A DNA stretch of 64,000 nucleotides, taken from NCBI GenBank assembly GCA_027924585.1, contig BSBM01000994.1:13684501-13748500 (forward strand). The letters are read 5' to 3'. The notes under the pieces were generated by a model. It did not search any database, was not told where the DNA came from, and saw nothing but the letters and a program-made list of their open reading frames with translations. The stretch is from Larix kaempferi (Eukaryota > Streptophyta > Pinopsida > Pinales > Pinaceae). Position numbers and translations under genes: made by a program. This document shows, piece by piece, positions 23,201-32,828 of the stretch; position 1 is the stretch's first letter, and each line of letters starts with the position of its first letter.

Positions 23201-23403
23201 ATTTGTTCTTCTTGTACTCTATTTTCAATTTCCATTTCTTCAACATTATCATGTAAATCTGTATTTATATCTTCAATAGTTCTCTCTTCCGTTTCAGCAA
23301 CCCTTTGTTTTTTGGCAATATATCTGAGTTTTTGTTTCTCTCTATTATCATCATCATCACGTTTACGATCAGCTTTTCTTTGACGTTTTCTCTTATTGCC
23401 CAT
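20289..23403 (-). CDS. Four-exon DDE-type transposase-like protein, 938 aa predicted
   Basis: Exons 23403-23097, 23004-21204, 21106-20766 and 20656-20289 total 2817 bases, keep one frame through all three GT-AG introns, and end at a stop: 938 aa. The start MGNKRKRQRKADRKR is the first Met and gives a basic nuclear-type N-terminus, followed by an acidic stretch. Residues 226-245 (LAKAVGTSRKTLYKH) look like a helix-turn-helix. Cys pairs follow (CCCRYH near 355; C396, C409, C415, C418). The core has DFAENY (D517), SDGCAGQFK (D613) and HGKGEHDG (E652/D654), a plausible DDE/DDD triad with RNase H-fold spacing. A C-terminal CFCHIC cluster lies in exon 3. From memory, this motif order also occurs in uncharacterised animal proteins. 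Nothing visible disrupts it, so it is the candidate transposase of the surrounding element. Confidence 0.8.
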
Positions 23404-23539
23404 GGTTGTTTAATCTATAGACGATAAATTAAAGAATCATGTTACTTTATAGTAAAAATAAATAAATTAAGATTTAAAAACATGAACTGAAATTTACTTT
23501 ACCTTTTAAAAATTTTGTAAGAGTCTTTTGAAGATTTCT
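23404..23539 (-). promoter_or_regulatory. Presumed 5' leader of the DDE-like gene
   Basis: The stretch upstream of the ATG at 23403 is AT-rich. A possible 5' untranslated region passes into the A-rich tandem repeats that follow. No defined TATA position can be argued. Confidence 0.25.
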
Positions 23540-24600
23540 TTGGAATTAACTTTCCTTTGAAAAAATTCTCTGAACAAAAATCTTCTTTGGAAAATAATAA
23601 AAACACCTTGTGCCAAGGAAGAAAATAAAACACCTTGTAAATAAATCTTTGTTGTAAAATTCATTGCAAAAATACTTTTTTGAAAAAATATCTACGAAAA
23701 AAACCACTAGAAAAAAATACTTTGAATAAAAACTTATTTATAAATATATCTGGGAAAAAATCATTGTAAAGAAATAACTCTTTGAAAAAAAACCCATTTC
23801 AAAGAAATAAGAAGTACAAAATTACCTTGCAAAAAATCCTTTGCAAAATAAGATAACTATTTGAAAAAACTCCTTTCAAATAAATAAGAAGTGCAAAACT
23901 ACTTTGGAAAAAAATCATTTGCAAAATACCTTAGCAAAACAACTATTTGAAAAAACCTCTTTCAATTAAATAAAAAGTGCAAAGCTACTTTGAAAAAAAA
24001 ACATCCTTGCAAAAAACCTCCTTGCAAACATGTCTAAAAAAAGAAATATTTTGAAAAAACTCCTTGCAAATATCCCTTAAAAAAAACACTTTCAATGTGT
24101 CTTTTGGAAAAAAGAAGAAGAAACATACTTTGTAAAAATCTCTTTTTCAAAAAGATGTTTTCTTTGCAAATATACAATAAGAAAATAAATATTTGGAAAA
24201 AACTTCTTGCAAATATGCCTTAGAAAAATTTTTTCTTCAATGTGCCTTTGGAAAAAAGAAGAAACATACTTTGTAACAACTTCCTTTTGCAAAAAATGTC
24301 TTCTTTGTAAAAATGCAATAAAAAAGAGATATTTTGGAAAAACTCCTTCAATGTGCCTTTTGTAAAGAAGAAGAAGAAACATACCTTGTAAAAACCTCCT
24401 TTTGCAAAAAATGTCTTCTTTGTAAAAATGCAATAAGAAAAGAGATAGTTTGGAAAAACTCCTTGCAAATAAGCCTTAGAAAAAAAAACTCCTTGCAAAT
24501 ATGCATTAGAAAAAAAAACTCCTTCAATGTGCCTTTTGTAAAGAAGAAGAAGAAACATACCTTGTAAAAACCTCCTTTTGCAAAAATTATCTCCTCTTTC
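23540..24600. repeat. A-rich tandem repeats upstream of the DDE-like gene
   Basis: The phrases CTCCTTGCAAATATGC, CTTCAATGTGCCTTTTG, GAAGAAGAAACATAC, CCTCCTTTTGCAAAAA and TCTTCTTTGTAAAAATGCAAT recur in the same order. There are about four copies between 24060 and 24600 with a period near 130-170 bp, and a looser version from 23540. The open frames inside are low-complexity Lys/Phe strings and are not genes. Confidence 0.8.
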
Positions 24601-24656
24601 CGAAATTAGTTTGACAAAAAAATGCGAAGTTCAAATATGCGAAAATAATGCCTTTT

Positions 24657-24806
24657 TTTTTTTTTTTTTTTTTCGGCCGACGTATTTTTTTTCCGTTTAT
24701 TTATTCGGCCGAATAACCTTGGACATAAGTTACGGCGCCGTTACGGAAAACAGTTATTCGGCCGAATAATTATTCGGCCGAATAATTATTTCGGCCGAAT
24801 AATCTC
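24657..24806. repeat. Right subterminal array of TTCGGCCGAA palindromes
   Basis: After a run of about 22 T residues, one degenerate and four good copies of TTCGGCCGAA appear, three of them as TTATTCGGCCGAATAA or a one-base variant. They lie about 830-960 bp inside the right end and mirror the larger array at the left. Confidence 0.9.
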
Positions 24807-25609
24807 TGAAACATGAACGATTCAGATCTCTGCAAAATTTTCAGGTTTCTCCATTTTCGGAAGGAGAAAACCACCTCTTACACAACAAAACGAATGTCAG
24901 ACTTCATACCAGTAGATTCATCATTGAATCTACTTTACGAGGGTATAAATTTTGTTGTATATAGATAAGAACTGATATTTTTTAAGTTTTATATTCGTAA
25001 CATGTGTCGAGTTATGATTCAGCTCTTTAAAAAAACAACGAAAAGAAAAATCCATAACTTTGAAAATACAACACCAAAAAAATCGAAGAAAATGTGAGAC
25101 TCTTCATTGACGTGTCTACTTCAAAAGGGTGGTCGTAGATTTTTTGATTTTATAGCGGATTGAGAGAAAAGTGGTGCAACAAAAAGGTGGTTGAAAATCG
25201 ACTGAGTTTCCCCATTGATAGACTTTAAAAAAATATAATAATTAGTATAGAGGTCCATTGGATGTAAACTTATAGTCAGGCACTAGTACATTGTGTGTAG
25301 ATTGTCGTAGCATTTTCAGTTTTTGCAAAACACAAGTCTAACAACGATTTTAGTGGTGCAACAAATCATAACTCTTTTGTAGTATTTTCATTTTATAAGA
25401 ACACACTGTCAAACATTTGCGAAATCGACATATCAAATCTTAATAAAAAAAATTGAAAAAATTATGAGTAGAAAGCTAACATAATTCTACAAAAGTTTTC
25501 TTTTTACGGCAAAGTGAAATTTTAAACAAAAATATCACTTTTGGACGCCTGAAGTTGGAAAACATGAAAAAAACAGAATTATTTTCTCACGAGACCCCCC
25601 AAAATAGAC
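24807..25609. other. Right end of the transposon, non-coding
   Basis: AT-rich sequence between the right palindrome array and the terminal repeat. No coding signal. AGATTTTTTGATTTTATAG-type A/T stretches only. Confidence 0.4.
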
Positions 25610-25635
25610 ACCCATCTTCATTTTTTCACCCCATT
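25610..25635 (-). repeat. Right terminal inverted repeat and CATT duplication
   Basis: Ends TTTTTTCACCC at 25631. The reverse complement starts GGGTGAAAAAATGAAG and matches the left end at 19 of 22 positions. CATT at 25632-25635 duplicates 12906-12909, and the 725-bp unit resumes with ATCAGTCATCACTTCC. Confidence 0.9.
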
Positions 25636-26455
25636 ATCAGTCATCACTTCCTCAAAACTTCCACCATGGTACAATGCCCTAGCCACAATCAACGTGCTCC
25701 ATTTCCTCAAAAGTCTATAGAATTTGACAGCCATTGGTTCAAGCATGGATATGAAAGATTTCACATCTTAATCTTATTTGAAATTGGAGAGCAATATATT
25801 GGGAGCTTGGCAGGTATTATTCAAATACAAAAATACTAATAGAGAGAAACCTTAACATGGTGGCTTGAGAAATGCTATTCACATAAACCACAGGAATATG
25901 TACATCTTCTGATATAAGAAATCTGTTGATGCTAAGTATCTTTGAGCATTCCCCAAAAGGTTCGACAAAGTAAACCACTTTGCTTGTTAATAACATAATG
26001 TCACTGGTTTATCAAAGTCCAAATGAACTAGGTAAATGGAAAGATAATGTTGAATATGAAAAACTTATTGCATACTCTGAAAAAAATAGTAGAATAAGTG
26101 GATGCATATCTTCAGCCATGGGTGAAGTTAAGAGCAAAGAAAATGTTTGTAATACCTAACATTTTCTAGTTAAATATTATGCATACTAGGAGCATCTCCA
26201 ATGTTGTATATAAAAGGAGCACCAAGGAAAAACTTGACAACAAAATAGAACAACATTAAAAATAGTTGACAATACCTTATGAAGTTCTCATATCTTGAAA
26301 TGTGCTCACGTGTTGAATTGTATGATATATGTTCAACTTTTCTATCATATATGAAGAGGTCATTATTAGTCATCACTTCATCAAAAATTATACCGCGGTA
26401 CAATGCCTCAGCCACAATCATCATGCTCCATTTCCTCAAAATTCTATATACCATT
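25632..26455. repeat. Continuation and last unit of the ~725-bp tandem array
   Basis: The interrupted unit resumes at 25632 and the next begins near 25742, 731 bp after its predecessor once the transposon is removed. The final copy ends near 26455, where CTATATACC departs from the repeat. On the minus strand the last copy encodes RKWSMMIVAEALYR and NDLFIYDRKVEH. It is the most diverged copy. Confidence 0.85.
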
Positions 26456-26822
26456 CAGGTTAATTTTGAAGCCAAACCTTGTTTCCAAAATATGAAATCT
26501 AAATCAGCATAATGATACTTTTACATGTTTGTTCAATTTCACTCAGTTCTCTTTTTCTTGTGGTGTCACAGGCGGAAGGATAATTTCTATCAAAATTTGA
26601 TATCCAACCCTTGGAAAATGAAATTCATGGTCACTTGCAATCACGGTTATCTGCACTTCGCAACCAGCAGAAACATTCAGCTTTGGCTGGAAAAGAGATT
26701 ATCATTCTTGTTCCAACTGCAGGAGGCATGAATCCACCTAATATGGCTTTCTAGTGAAACTGATAACCCTTATCATACTTGGCAACCGGCTTCTCCCCTA
26801 CTTTGAATGAAAGGGAAATTTC

Positions 26823-27348
26823 TCATTGTTTCCTCCTAGAGTTCTTATCTTCTACATTGCCCATTCCAAGAGCTTCACAAGGCTTTGTCAGCTCAAATCC
26901 TTCATTGCAGGATACTAATGGTCCTTGTGCATACTTATATCTAACATATTGAAAAGCACTTTGGTTAGCCGCAGCAACCATTTCTAGATCATATCTTTTT
27001 CCCATCCATATATATAGCTTGCTAGATAACTGGATTATAAAGACCCCTCTCGAATCAACAGCACAAATACTTGGGTCGGTCATAGTCTTGGCAACCAGAT
27101 GCAACAGTGCATATGAAGAGAGAGGGACCACATAATACATGCAAAACACATTTTCTCTAGGTAGCTTTTGTATTGTTGACTGCCATTGCAGAAGTTGGAC
27201 AACAAAACCAATATTGGGGCTTGCAATACAGCTTGCCGCCTTGACAAATACATAAGCATCATCAAATGATTTGCGCTCTTTCCACATCAAGTATGCTATA
27301 ACAAGAGCCATATATCTTGAAATCCCTTGGCAATAATGTAGAAATAAC
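26823..27348 (-). pseudogene. MKP1-like dual-specificity phosphatase exon with mutated active site
   Basis: On the minus strand an exon begins after a TTGCAG acceptor (27349-27350) and reads LFLHYCQGISRYMALVIAYLM, then FDDAYVFVKAAS, IASPNIGFVVQLLQWQ, SSYALLHLVAKTMTDPS, DSRGVFIIQLSSKLYIWMG. This is the order seen in plant MAP kinase phosphatase 1: dual-specificity phosphatase core, then a gelsolin-like segment. The signature should be HC-x5-R. Here it is H-Y-C-Q-G-I-S-R, so the catalytic cysteine is tyrosine and the domain should be inactive. The N-terminal phosphatase half and the C-terminal region are absent nearby, and the frame ends at a stop at 26823. I read it as a gene fragment, possibly captured by a mobile element. 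Confidence 0.8.
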
Positions 27349-29143
27349 CTGCAATCTTCTTGCTCACGAACCTCCTCCTCTCTTGGTTTTCAAAATTCTT
27401 CTAAAATCCGGTATTGGGTGCATAGAGTTTCCCCGAGTATAAAATATATTACTACACAGAAAATTCTCAGAAGAATCCTCTCTTGGGTAGTCAAAATTCT
27501 TCGAAAAACTTAAATGGGTACACGAAAAATTGCCCCCAGATCAAATCTAATATCAAGCGACAAATTTTCTCAGCCAAAATCCTTATCTGGACACCAAGTG
27601 CTAATAATGTCTTTTTTAAAAAAAAAAAAATTCTCATATGCTATAGACAATTAATTAAAATCCTTCAGCATTTCAAAACCTAGAATTTCACCAATTTCCT
27701 AATTCACTCAATTAGAATCGGAAATTCACTCCCTTGATCAGAAACCATGGACACAGAGGAGTATGCCCTTCAAACTCACAAGTGAAGAAATTCACATTTT
27801 CACATGGCATAGTAATAGAATAGGAAAACCCAATCAAAAATTTCGGGCCATTGATCAGTTAGTGAAAGAACCAATAAAAATATTTATATAGAGCTCAAAT
27901 ATAGAGACTCTAGATTATTTATATAGTCTAAATTCGTATGGCATCTTACACAAAGTGAATTATTAATTCTATTGATTTTTAATTGGAATATTATGGATAT
28001 TAAACTTGTTAAACTAAGTTAATTTATAATTTAATGATCTTTAATCTCAACTACTAAACAACAACCTAACCAACTAATGAGTTAATGAAATTTTTATCAT
28101 TTATTTAATGAGATTTTATAAACTTTTTAATTATTATTTTACTAATGATTTAATGTTTTTAATCATTAGTGTAACCAAGTAATGATTTAAAGAATTTTTT
28201 ATCATTTTTTATTTTTTAAATGATTTGATGAGGTTTAATTTCAACTATTAAACCATCCAATGATTCATAAAGTATTATTTTATTAATGATATAATGTTTT
28301 TAATAATTTTATAAATGATTTAATGGAATTTTTATTATTTTAAATAGATGAATTTTATTTTTTTATGACAAATTAAGAATTTTTGACTTTGGTAATTAGA
28401 TTTTAATGAGTGAAATGAAATGTGAAAGAAAAAATTAGAAAAAAATATCAATAGTTAAGGTATAAATTTTATTGAAGAGCAACCTGATAAGAACCAATTT
28501 AAGGGAAACCTTATCGACACACAAATACAAGCTCACTTGATCATCACGCACACTATTGGTATAGCCATAAAACAAGTCTAAGTCTCAACACTTCAAATGT
28601 TTCTCCACGCATGACTAGTGGGAGAGAGCTCAGAGGTCGGGCATAAAAAGAACTAACCCTTAGCAAAGTTAAATGAGACTTTATCTCACACTCTGGGGCA
28701 ACGATCCAAGCAACTCAGCATCCAAGCCTAGTATCCGAGCATAGTATCATATCTTAGTAGCAAAGCCAAGTGGCCCCGCTTAGTATCCCATCCAAGCGGA
28801 TGAATCCATCCTGCCAATCATATAGAAAGTTCCCTGCCCTAATTGGTAACTGGAGACCATTAAATAAATATATATAATCCATTATTGTAGTGTAATATAA
28901 GAAAGTATATGGCTTCTACAAATGGGTTCATAGATGAAAATCAATGAAATGGAAGTAGTGGCAGGAAGATGTTATTGCAAGTAGGAAAACGACAACCTAA
29001 TATAAAACCCCTTACGTTGTACGTAGTGAGACTGACAAAGTTGAAAGTGACGCATAAATCTTTCAAAGACGGAATCTGATACAGGTATTAAAGAACACAA
29101 AAAAAGAACTTAGGAGAAAATAGCAATGTTGCAGAATGAGTTG
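27349..29143. other. AT-rich stretch with short direct repeats
   Basis: Near 27375 and 27477 a phrase CCTCTCTTGG...TCAAAATTCTTC recurs, a diverged direct repeat of about 100 bp. From about 28000 to 28340 short blocks containing AATGATTTAATG repeat. A run of A occurs near 27620. No gene recognised. Confidence 0.4.
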
Positions 29144-29416
29144 CTATATATGCATATTGAGACCATTAAACCATGAATTCAAAGATTGAAGAAAGCCCAT
29201 AAATACAATGGAAACAAAGAGATAAGGATAGGAATTGTTACCTGAAGCATGATTGTGTTGCAGTAGTTGAGCTAGGGTTTCAAACCCACCCCAAATATTG
29301 TTGAAAAAATTGATGGCGAATAGATGATCTGAAGCAAAAGCAAGAATCCTATCACATAGATATCCTTGCAAACATATGGAGAACTTTGCTTCCCGTGCAC
29401 GATTCGTGGAGATCAC
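29144..29416 (-). other. 90-aa open frame, exon-like, unrecognised
   Basis: An open frame starting MISTNRAREAKFSICLQGYL has a donor-like GCTTCAG-GTAACA about 60 codons in (near 29240), so a first exon is conceivable. No domain is recognised and base composition is like its surroundings. A 61-bp direct repeat covers its start region. Confidence 0.2.
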
Positions 29417-29472
29417 ATGGAGATCCTTGCAACCATATGGAGAACTTTGCTTTCTCTGAGCAATTCGTGCAG
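29351..29472. repeat. Tandem duplication, 61-bp unit
   Basis: Two adjacent copies share TCCTTGCAA(A/C)CATATGGAGA, ACTTTGCTT and ATTCGTG(G/C)AGATCA. The copies start near 29351 and 29412. Confidence 0.8.
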
Positions 29473-30415
29473 ATCATATATATTGCAGGCCCTATTTTCT
29501 TTTGATTTTCCCTCTCAATCTATTTTTTAATTCATCGCTCATTCACTTGTCACTTTTTTTGAGTTTCCCTCTATTTGTTACATTTGTTTTGTTTATATTC
29601 TTCTTTTTCTTAATTTGTTATTACAAGTAGTTACATATATTAATTATATAAATATATATAATAACTATACAATATATTAATATTATATATGGGTGAAAAG
29701 ATATAGGGAAAAAAGGTTTTTGATAATTTATTAATTTTATTTGTGAAAGGAGAAGCGGTTAGCTATGATTATGGGGGTATTATTATTATTATTATTATTC
29801 AAGGAGATGGGAACAAATAAATTTTTACAAAAATGGAGGAATTATTTTTTCTTCAAAATGGAGGATATTGGCTATTTCTTGTAAAGGAGGGACCCAGAGA
29901 AACTTTAAATATTTTTGAACTCGAGTGCAAAGAAAACTGTGGTGAATGAATGCATATGGAGAATTAATGGAGGTTGTGAAATTGACAATTTTTAGCTAAC
30001 AGGACACAAAATACATGAACTTGTCGAAACTTTAACAGATTGCCGAGATGGTCAAATGACGATGGATTTTTTCAAACAAAATATGAACGCAACTGGTACA
30101 ACAAGCTGAACGGAGTGACACCAACTTTAGGACATGACAATTCCAAAAGGGAAAGACGACAAATATCGACTAAGGCTTGACTCAACCACATGTAGAAGAA
30201 CTCATCTATCACTTGATAAACTAGATGCAATACATGATGTATTATCTAGATATCAACTCACCACACCCAACGCACTAATTAGTAGAGAAACCCCTAAATG
30301 AGCATCTCAATGATTCTCCTATCATCTCACACAATAGGCATCAGGATCATGGCCTCAAATAAATGATCCCTTAGAAGACATGTATTTAAAAATAATCCAA
30401 GTTGTGTACTATTAA
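29473..30415. other. AT-rich stretch, microsatellite only
   Basis: An (ATT)n run lies at 29778-29800. Otherwise there is no coding signal or terminal repeat that I can support. Confidence 0.4.
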
Positions 30416-30515
30416 TGTTACAATTTACTAAATTTTAACACTATAGATATATTCGAAGATCCCCTTTAGGGGGGGTCTCCAATTCCATCTACAGTGTTAA
30501 AATTTAGTAAATTGT
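30416..30515. repeat. Inverted repeat with 30-bp arms
   Basis: ACAATTTACTAAATTTTAACACTATAGAT on the left (from about 30419) faces its reverse complement, with one difference, ending near 30514. The spacer of about 40 bp contains CCCCTTTAGGGGGGG. At the inner edge the arms read CACTATAGAT and ATCTACAGTG. It could be a tiny inverted-repeat element. Confidence 0.8.
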
Positions 30516-30554
30516 ACAAATTCATTATCAAAATTATAATTTGCTATTACCGGA

Positions 30555-30818
30555 ATGACACAACTAAAAATGACCACATAAATAACCAAATGTTATGTGG
30601 TCATTTTTAGTTTAGTTCTTATCTCGTGACCAAATTGGTCATTTATCTTGGTAATTTTTAGTTTAGTTTTTATCCCGTGACCAAATTGGTTATTTATCTT
30701 GGTCATTTTTCATCATTTCACCTAAAATTTCTCAATTTTGGTCATTTATCCCTTGAAAAAGTTGTGGTGACCAATTTTTTTGGTCGCTTGGTCACTTATC
30801 TCTCATTTTGTACTAGTG
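30555..30818 (-). mobile_element. CACTA-type terminus, opposite orientation to the one at 3738
   Basis: On the reverse strand it begins CACTAGTA at 30818 and matches 28 of the first 29 bases of the 3738 terminus. AAATGACCA motifs in both orientations fill the next 260 bp, as expected for CACTA subterminal repeats. No matching left end is found immediately upstream, so alone it would be a truncated element. Paired with 3738 it would be the right end of a 27-kb element. Flanking bases GAG (3735-3737) and GAT (30819-30821) share two of three positions. Confidence 0.75.
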
Positions 30819-31100
30819 GATGTCGACACACTGAGAGAGCACACCGCATTTACTTCAGTATTGTAATGGCTGAGGCCAATAGATAGTTAGTTATTTGTAT
30901 TTACATTTATTCCGCATTGTAACCGATTCCTAGAAGTAATATAAGCCACTTCTGGCATCCTGCTTTACATCTTGTGTGTGTAAGCATTGTGGTTGTGTCG
31001 TGTGTAATGTTAAGCAAGAACCTTGTTTGCGATAAGGTGGTCTTGCGTCAAATATTGATAAATACCTAGTCTGTCAACATTTTGATCAAGGAGAAATTGT
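30819..31100 (+). other. LTR-like sequence flanking the CACTA end
   Basis: Sequence such as TTATTCCGCATTGTAACCG, then AAGTAATATAAGCCACTTCTG, has the look of a retrotransposon LTR (R/U5) with a TATAAG-type box. It could be the continuation of the chromovirus flank that stops at 3737. This is inference from appearance only. Confidence 0.3.
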
Positions 31101-32554
31101 ATGATTACAAGTTGCATGTGTGTTTTCCTATCTCTTTGTTGGCATGGGATGAATATATTTCACATTGTTAGAGAAATTTCACACCAATACAATTTCATGG
31201 TATAAATGTACTTAATCTAACATGACATCTTCCCAAAACAAGTTTCGTGGTCATTTCTTTATGTTTAGAACGAGGTTCCTTATAATTGAGGTGAAGAATC
31301 ACCTCCTGGATCTTTCTATGATGCTACTTCACATTCCCAATCCCTACTTCCTTCGACCATAGATGATGTCCAATATATGACTCGACTGGAAGGTAGGTTG
31401 TTCCAACCCATGAATACATCTAGCATTCCTTGTAGGCCTAGAATTCTTCAAAACTTCAATGGATCTCATATGTATATTACACTCCATTGGTTGTGAATGA
31501 GAAGCCAATAGATGTGATGAATTAGGTGGTTCAATAGATGACAAATTGGGCCATGATACATCATCCATAGCAAATGGTGTAGATCTTGTGATGAATTATG
31601 TGGTTTAATAGATGACAAATTGGGTCATGATACATCATTCATAATAGATGAAAAATTGGGCCATGATACATCATCCATAGCAAGTGGTGTAGATATTTTC
31701 ACTAAAATAGTGGATTCAACCTCAATTGATCCTTGTTTGACATCATATTGATTTTATTTTGTCCCATACTTGATCATGCCAACACACCATAAGTGTATCA
31801 AAAAGTTTCAAAATGACTCATGTCCTTAATTTCTTTTGTTGTTTATTTCATGCTCATTAAATTAAATCTAGGGACCTTGAAATATTGAAATATTGGGATG
31901 GGTTTGGTTACCCTGTAATCTTTAAAATCATAACTAAATATCTATAACCTAAACTAATGTTTAAAATTTCTTAAAGGGATTAGAGTTGGTTCTTATGTTA
32001 GGTCCATAATTTTCATCCTTATGTTACCCTAGTTCATCATTCATTTTCTCTTTTTCCTCTTATATATATATATATATATATATAAAAGTCTTCCATACGT
32101 CCATATTAAACTAAAATTTCAAAATATTTGTTACAATTAATGATCTCTCTAATCTTTTAACTCATTATAATTATGATGATTTAAGAATACTTCTCTTAAA
32201 TATTTTTTGCTATAGAAATAAAAATCTAAGCAAAACAAAATTACTTATTTCCTTTCTAAGATCTAATAAACAAAAATTAATCTGTTAATAACTACCATTT
32301 ATACATACATATATACATAAAATTTCCTCACAACAAATCTTAAAAAATTCAATAAATAATTAGATATTAAAATACCATATCATTGGTGTAACCACTATTA
32401 AAATGTCCTCCTCCAGCATATTCTCTATAATAAGTTATCCATATTTTCAACCAATCAAAACCTTTATAAACATAATTATAAAAATCACTAGCCCAAACTA
32501 TTAAGACACTCCAAATGCTCCGTTACATGAAGGAAAATGGTACTGTAAGGAAGG
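31101..32554. other. AT-rich stretch with a short tandem repeat and a (TA)n run
   Basis: At 31505-31690 the phrases ATAGATGACAAATTGGG and CATGATACATCATCCATAGC recur two or three times. A (TA)n microsatellite lies at about 32060-32084. A minus-strand open frame at 31344-31568 has no recognisable domain. Confidence 0.4.
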
Positions 32555-32828
32555 AAAATGGTAGTTACTTCTCGGAATGCCATCTTCATCTATTACTTAA
32601 GATAAACTCAATTCTACTCTACTAAATGTGAGAATTGGTATATATCCTTTAAAACATAAATACAACTAACAAAACAAATTAGCATTCATATAAAATGGTA
32701 GTTACTTCTCGGAATGCCATCTTCATCTATTACTTAAGATAAACTCAATTCTACTCTACTAAATGTGAGAATTGGTATATATCCTTTAAAACATAAATAC
32801 AACTAACAAAACAAATTAGCATTCATAT
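32555..32828. repeat. Tandem duplication, 137-bp unit, apparently identical copies
   Basis: 32555-32691 and 32692-32828 read the same throughout as far as I can compare, from AAAATGGTAGTTACTTCTCG to AGCATTCATATA. The lack of differences points to a recent duplication or an assembly artefact. Confidence 0.9.

Larger units (their letters stand above)
12910..25631 (-). mobile_element. 12.7-kb DNA transposon, GGGTGAAAA termini, 4-bp CATT duplication
   Basis: A complete insertion of 12,722 bp within one unit of the 725-bp array. Both junctions are defined by sister units that read straight through. It has imperfect 22-bp terminal inverted repeats (GGGTGAAAA, two variable bases, TGAAG, one variable base, TGGGT), a perfect 4-bp CATT duplication, and subterminal arrays of TTATTCGGCCGAATAA. 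It contains two convergent genes: a decayed multi-exon gene on + (16404-18634) and a four-exon, apparently intact DDE-like gene on - (23403-20289). Intergenic parts hold further palindrome clusters, a foldback and A-rich tandem repeats. The clean duplication and intact gene suggest a fairly young insertion. I cannot assign the superfamily from termini and duplication length alone. Confidence 0.9.

Noticed and set aside
24092-24567. Several overlapping open frames rich in Lys or Phe
   Set aside because: They are translations of A-rich tandem repeats, on both strands, with no domain-like content.
26525-26760. Possible exon near 26640-26750 (LSALRNQQKHSALAGKEIII)
   Set aside because: Open for only a few dozen codons, no splice pairing with a recognised gene, and no family recognised.
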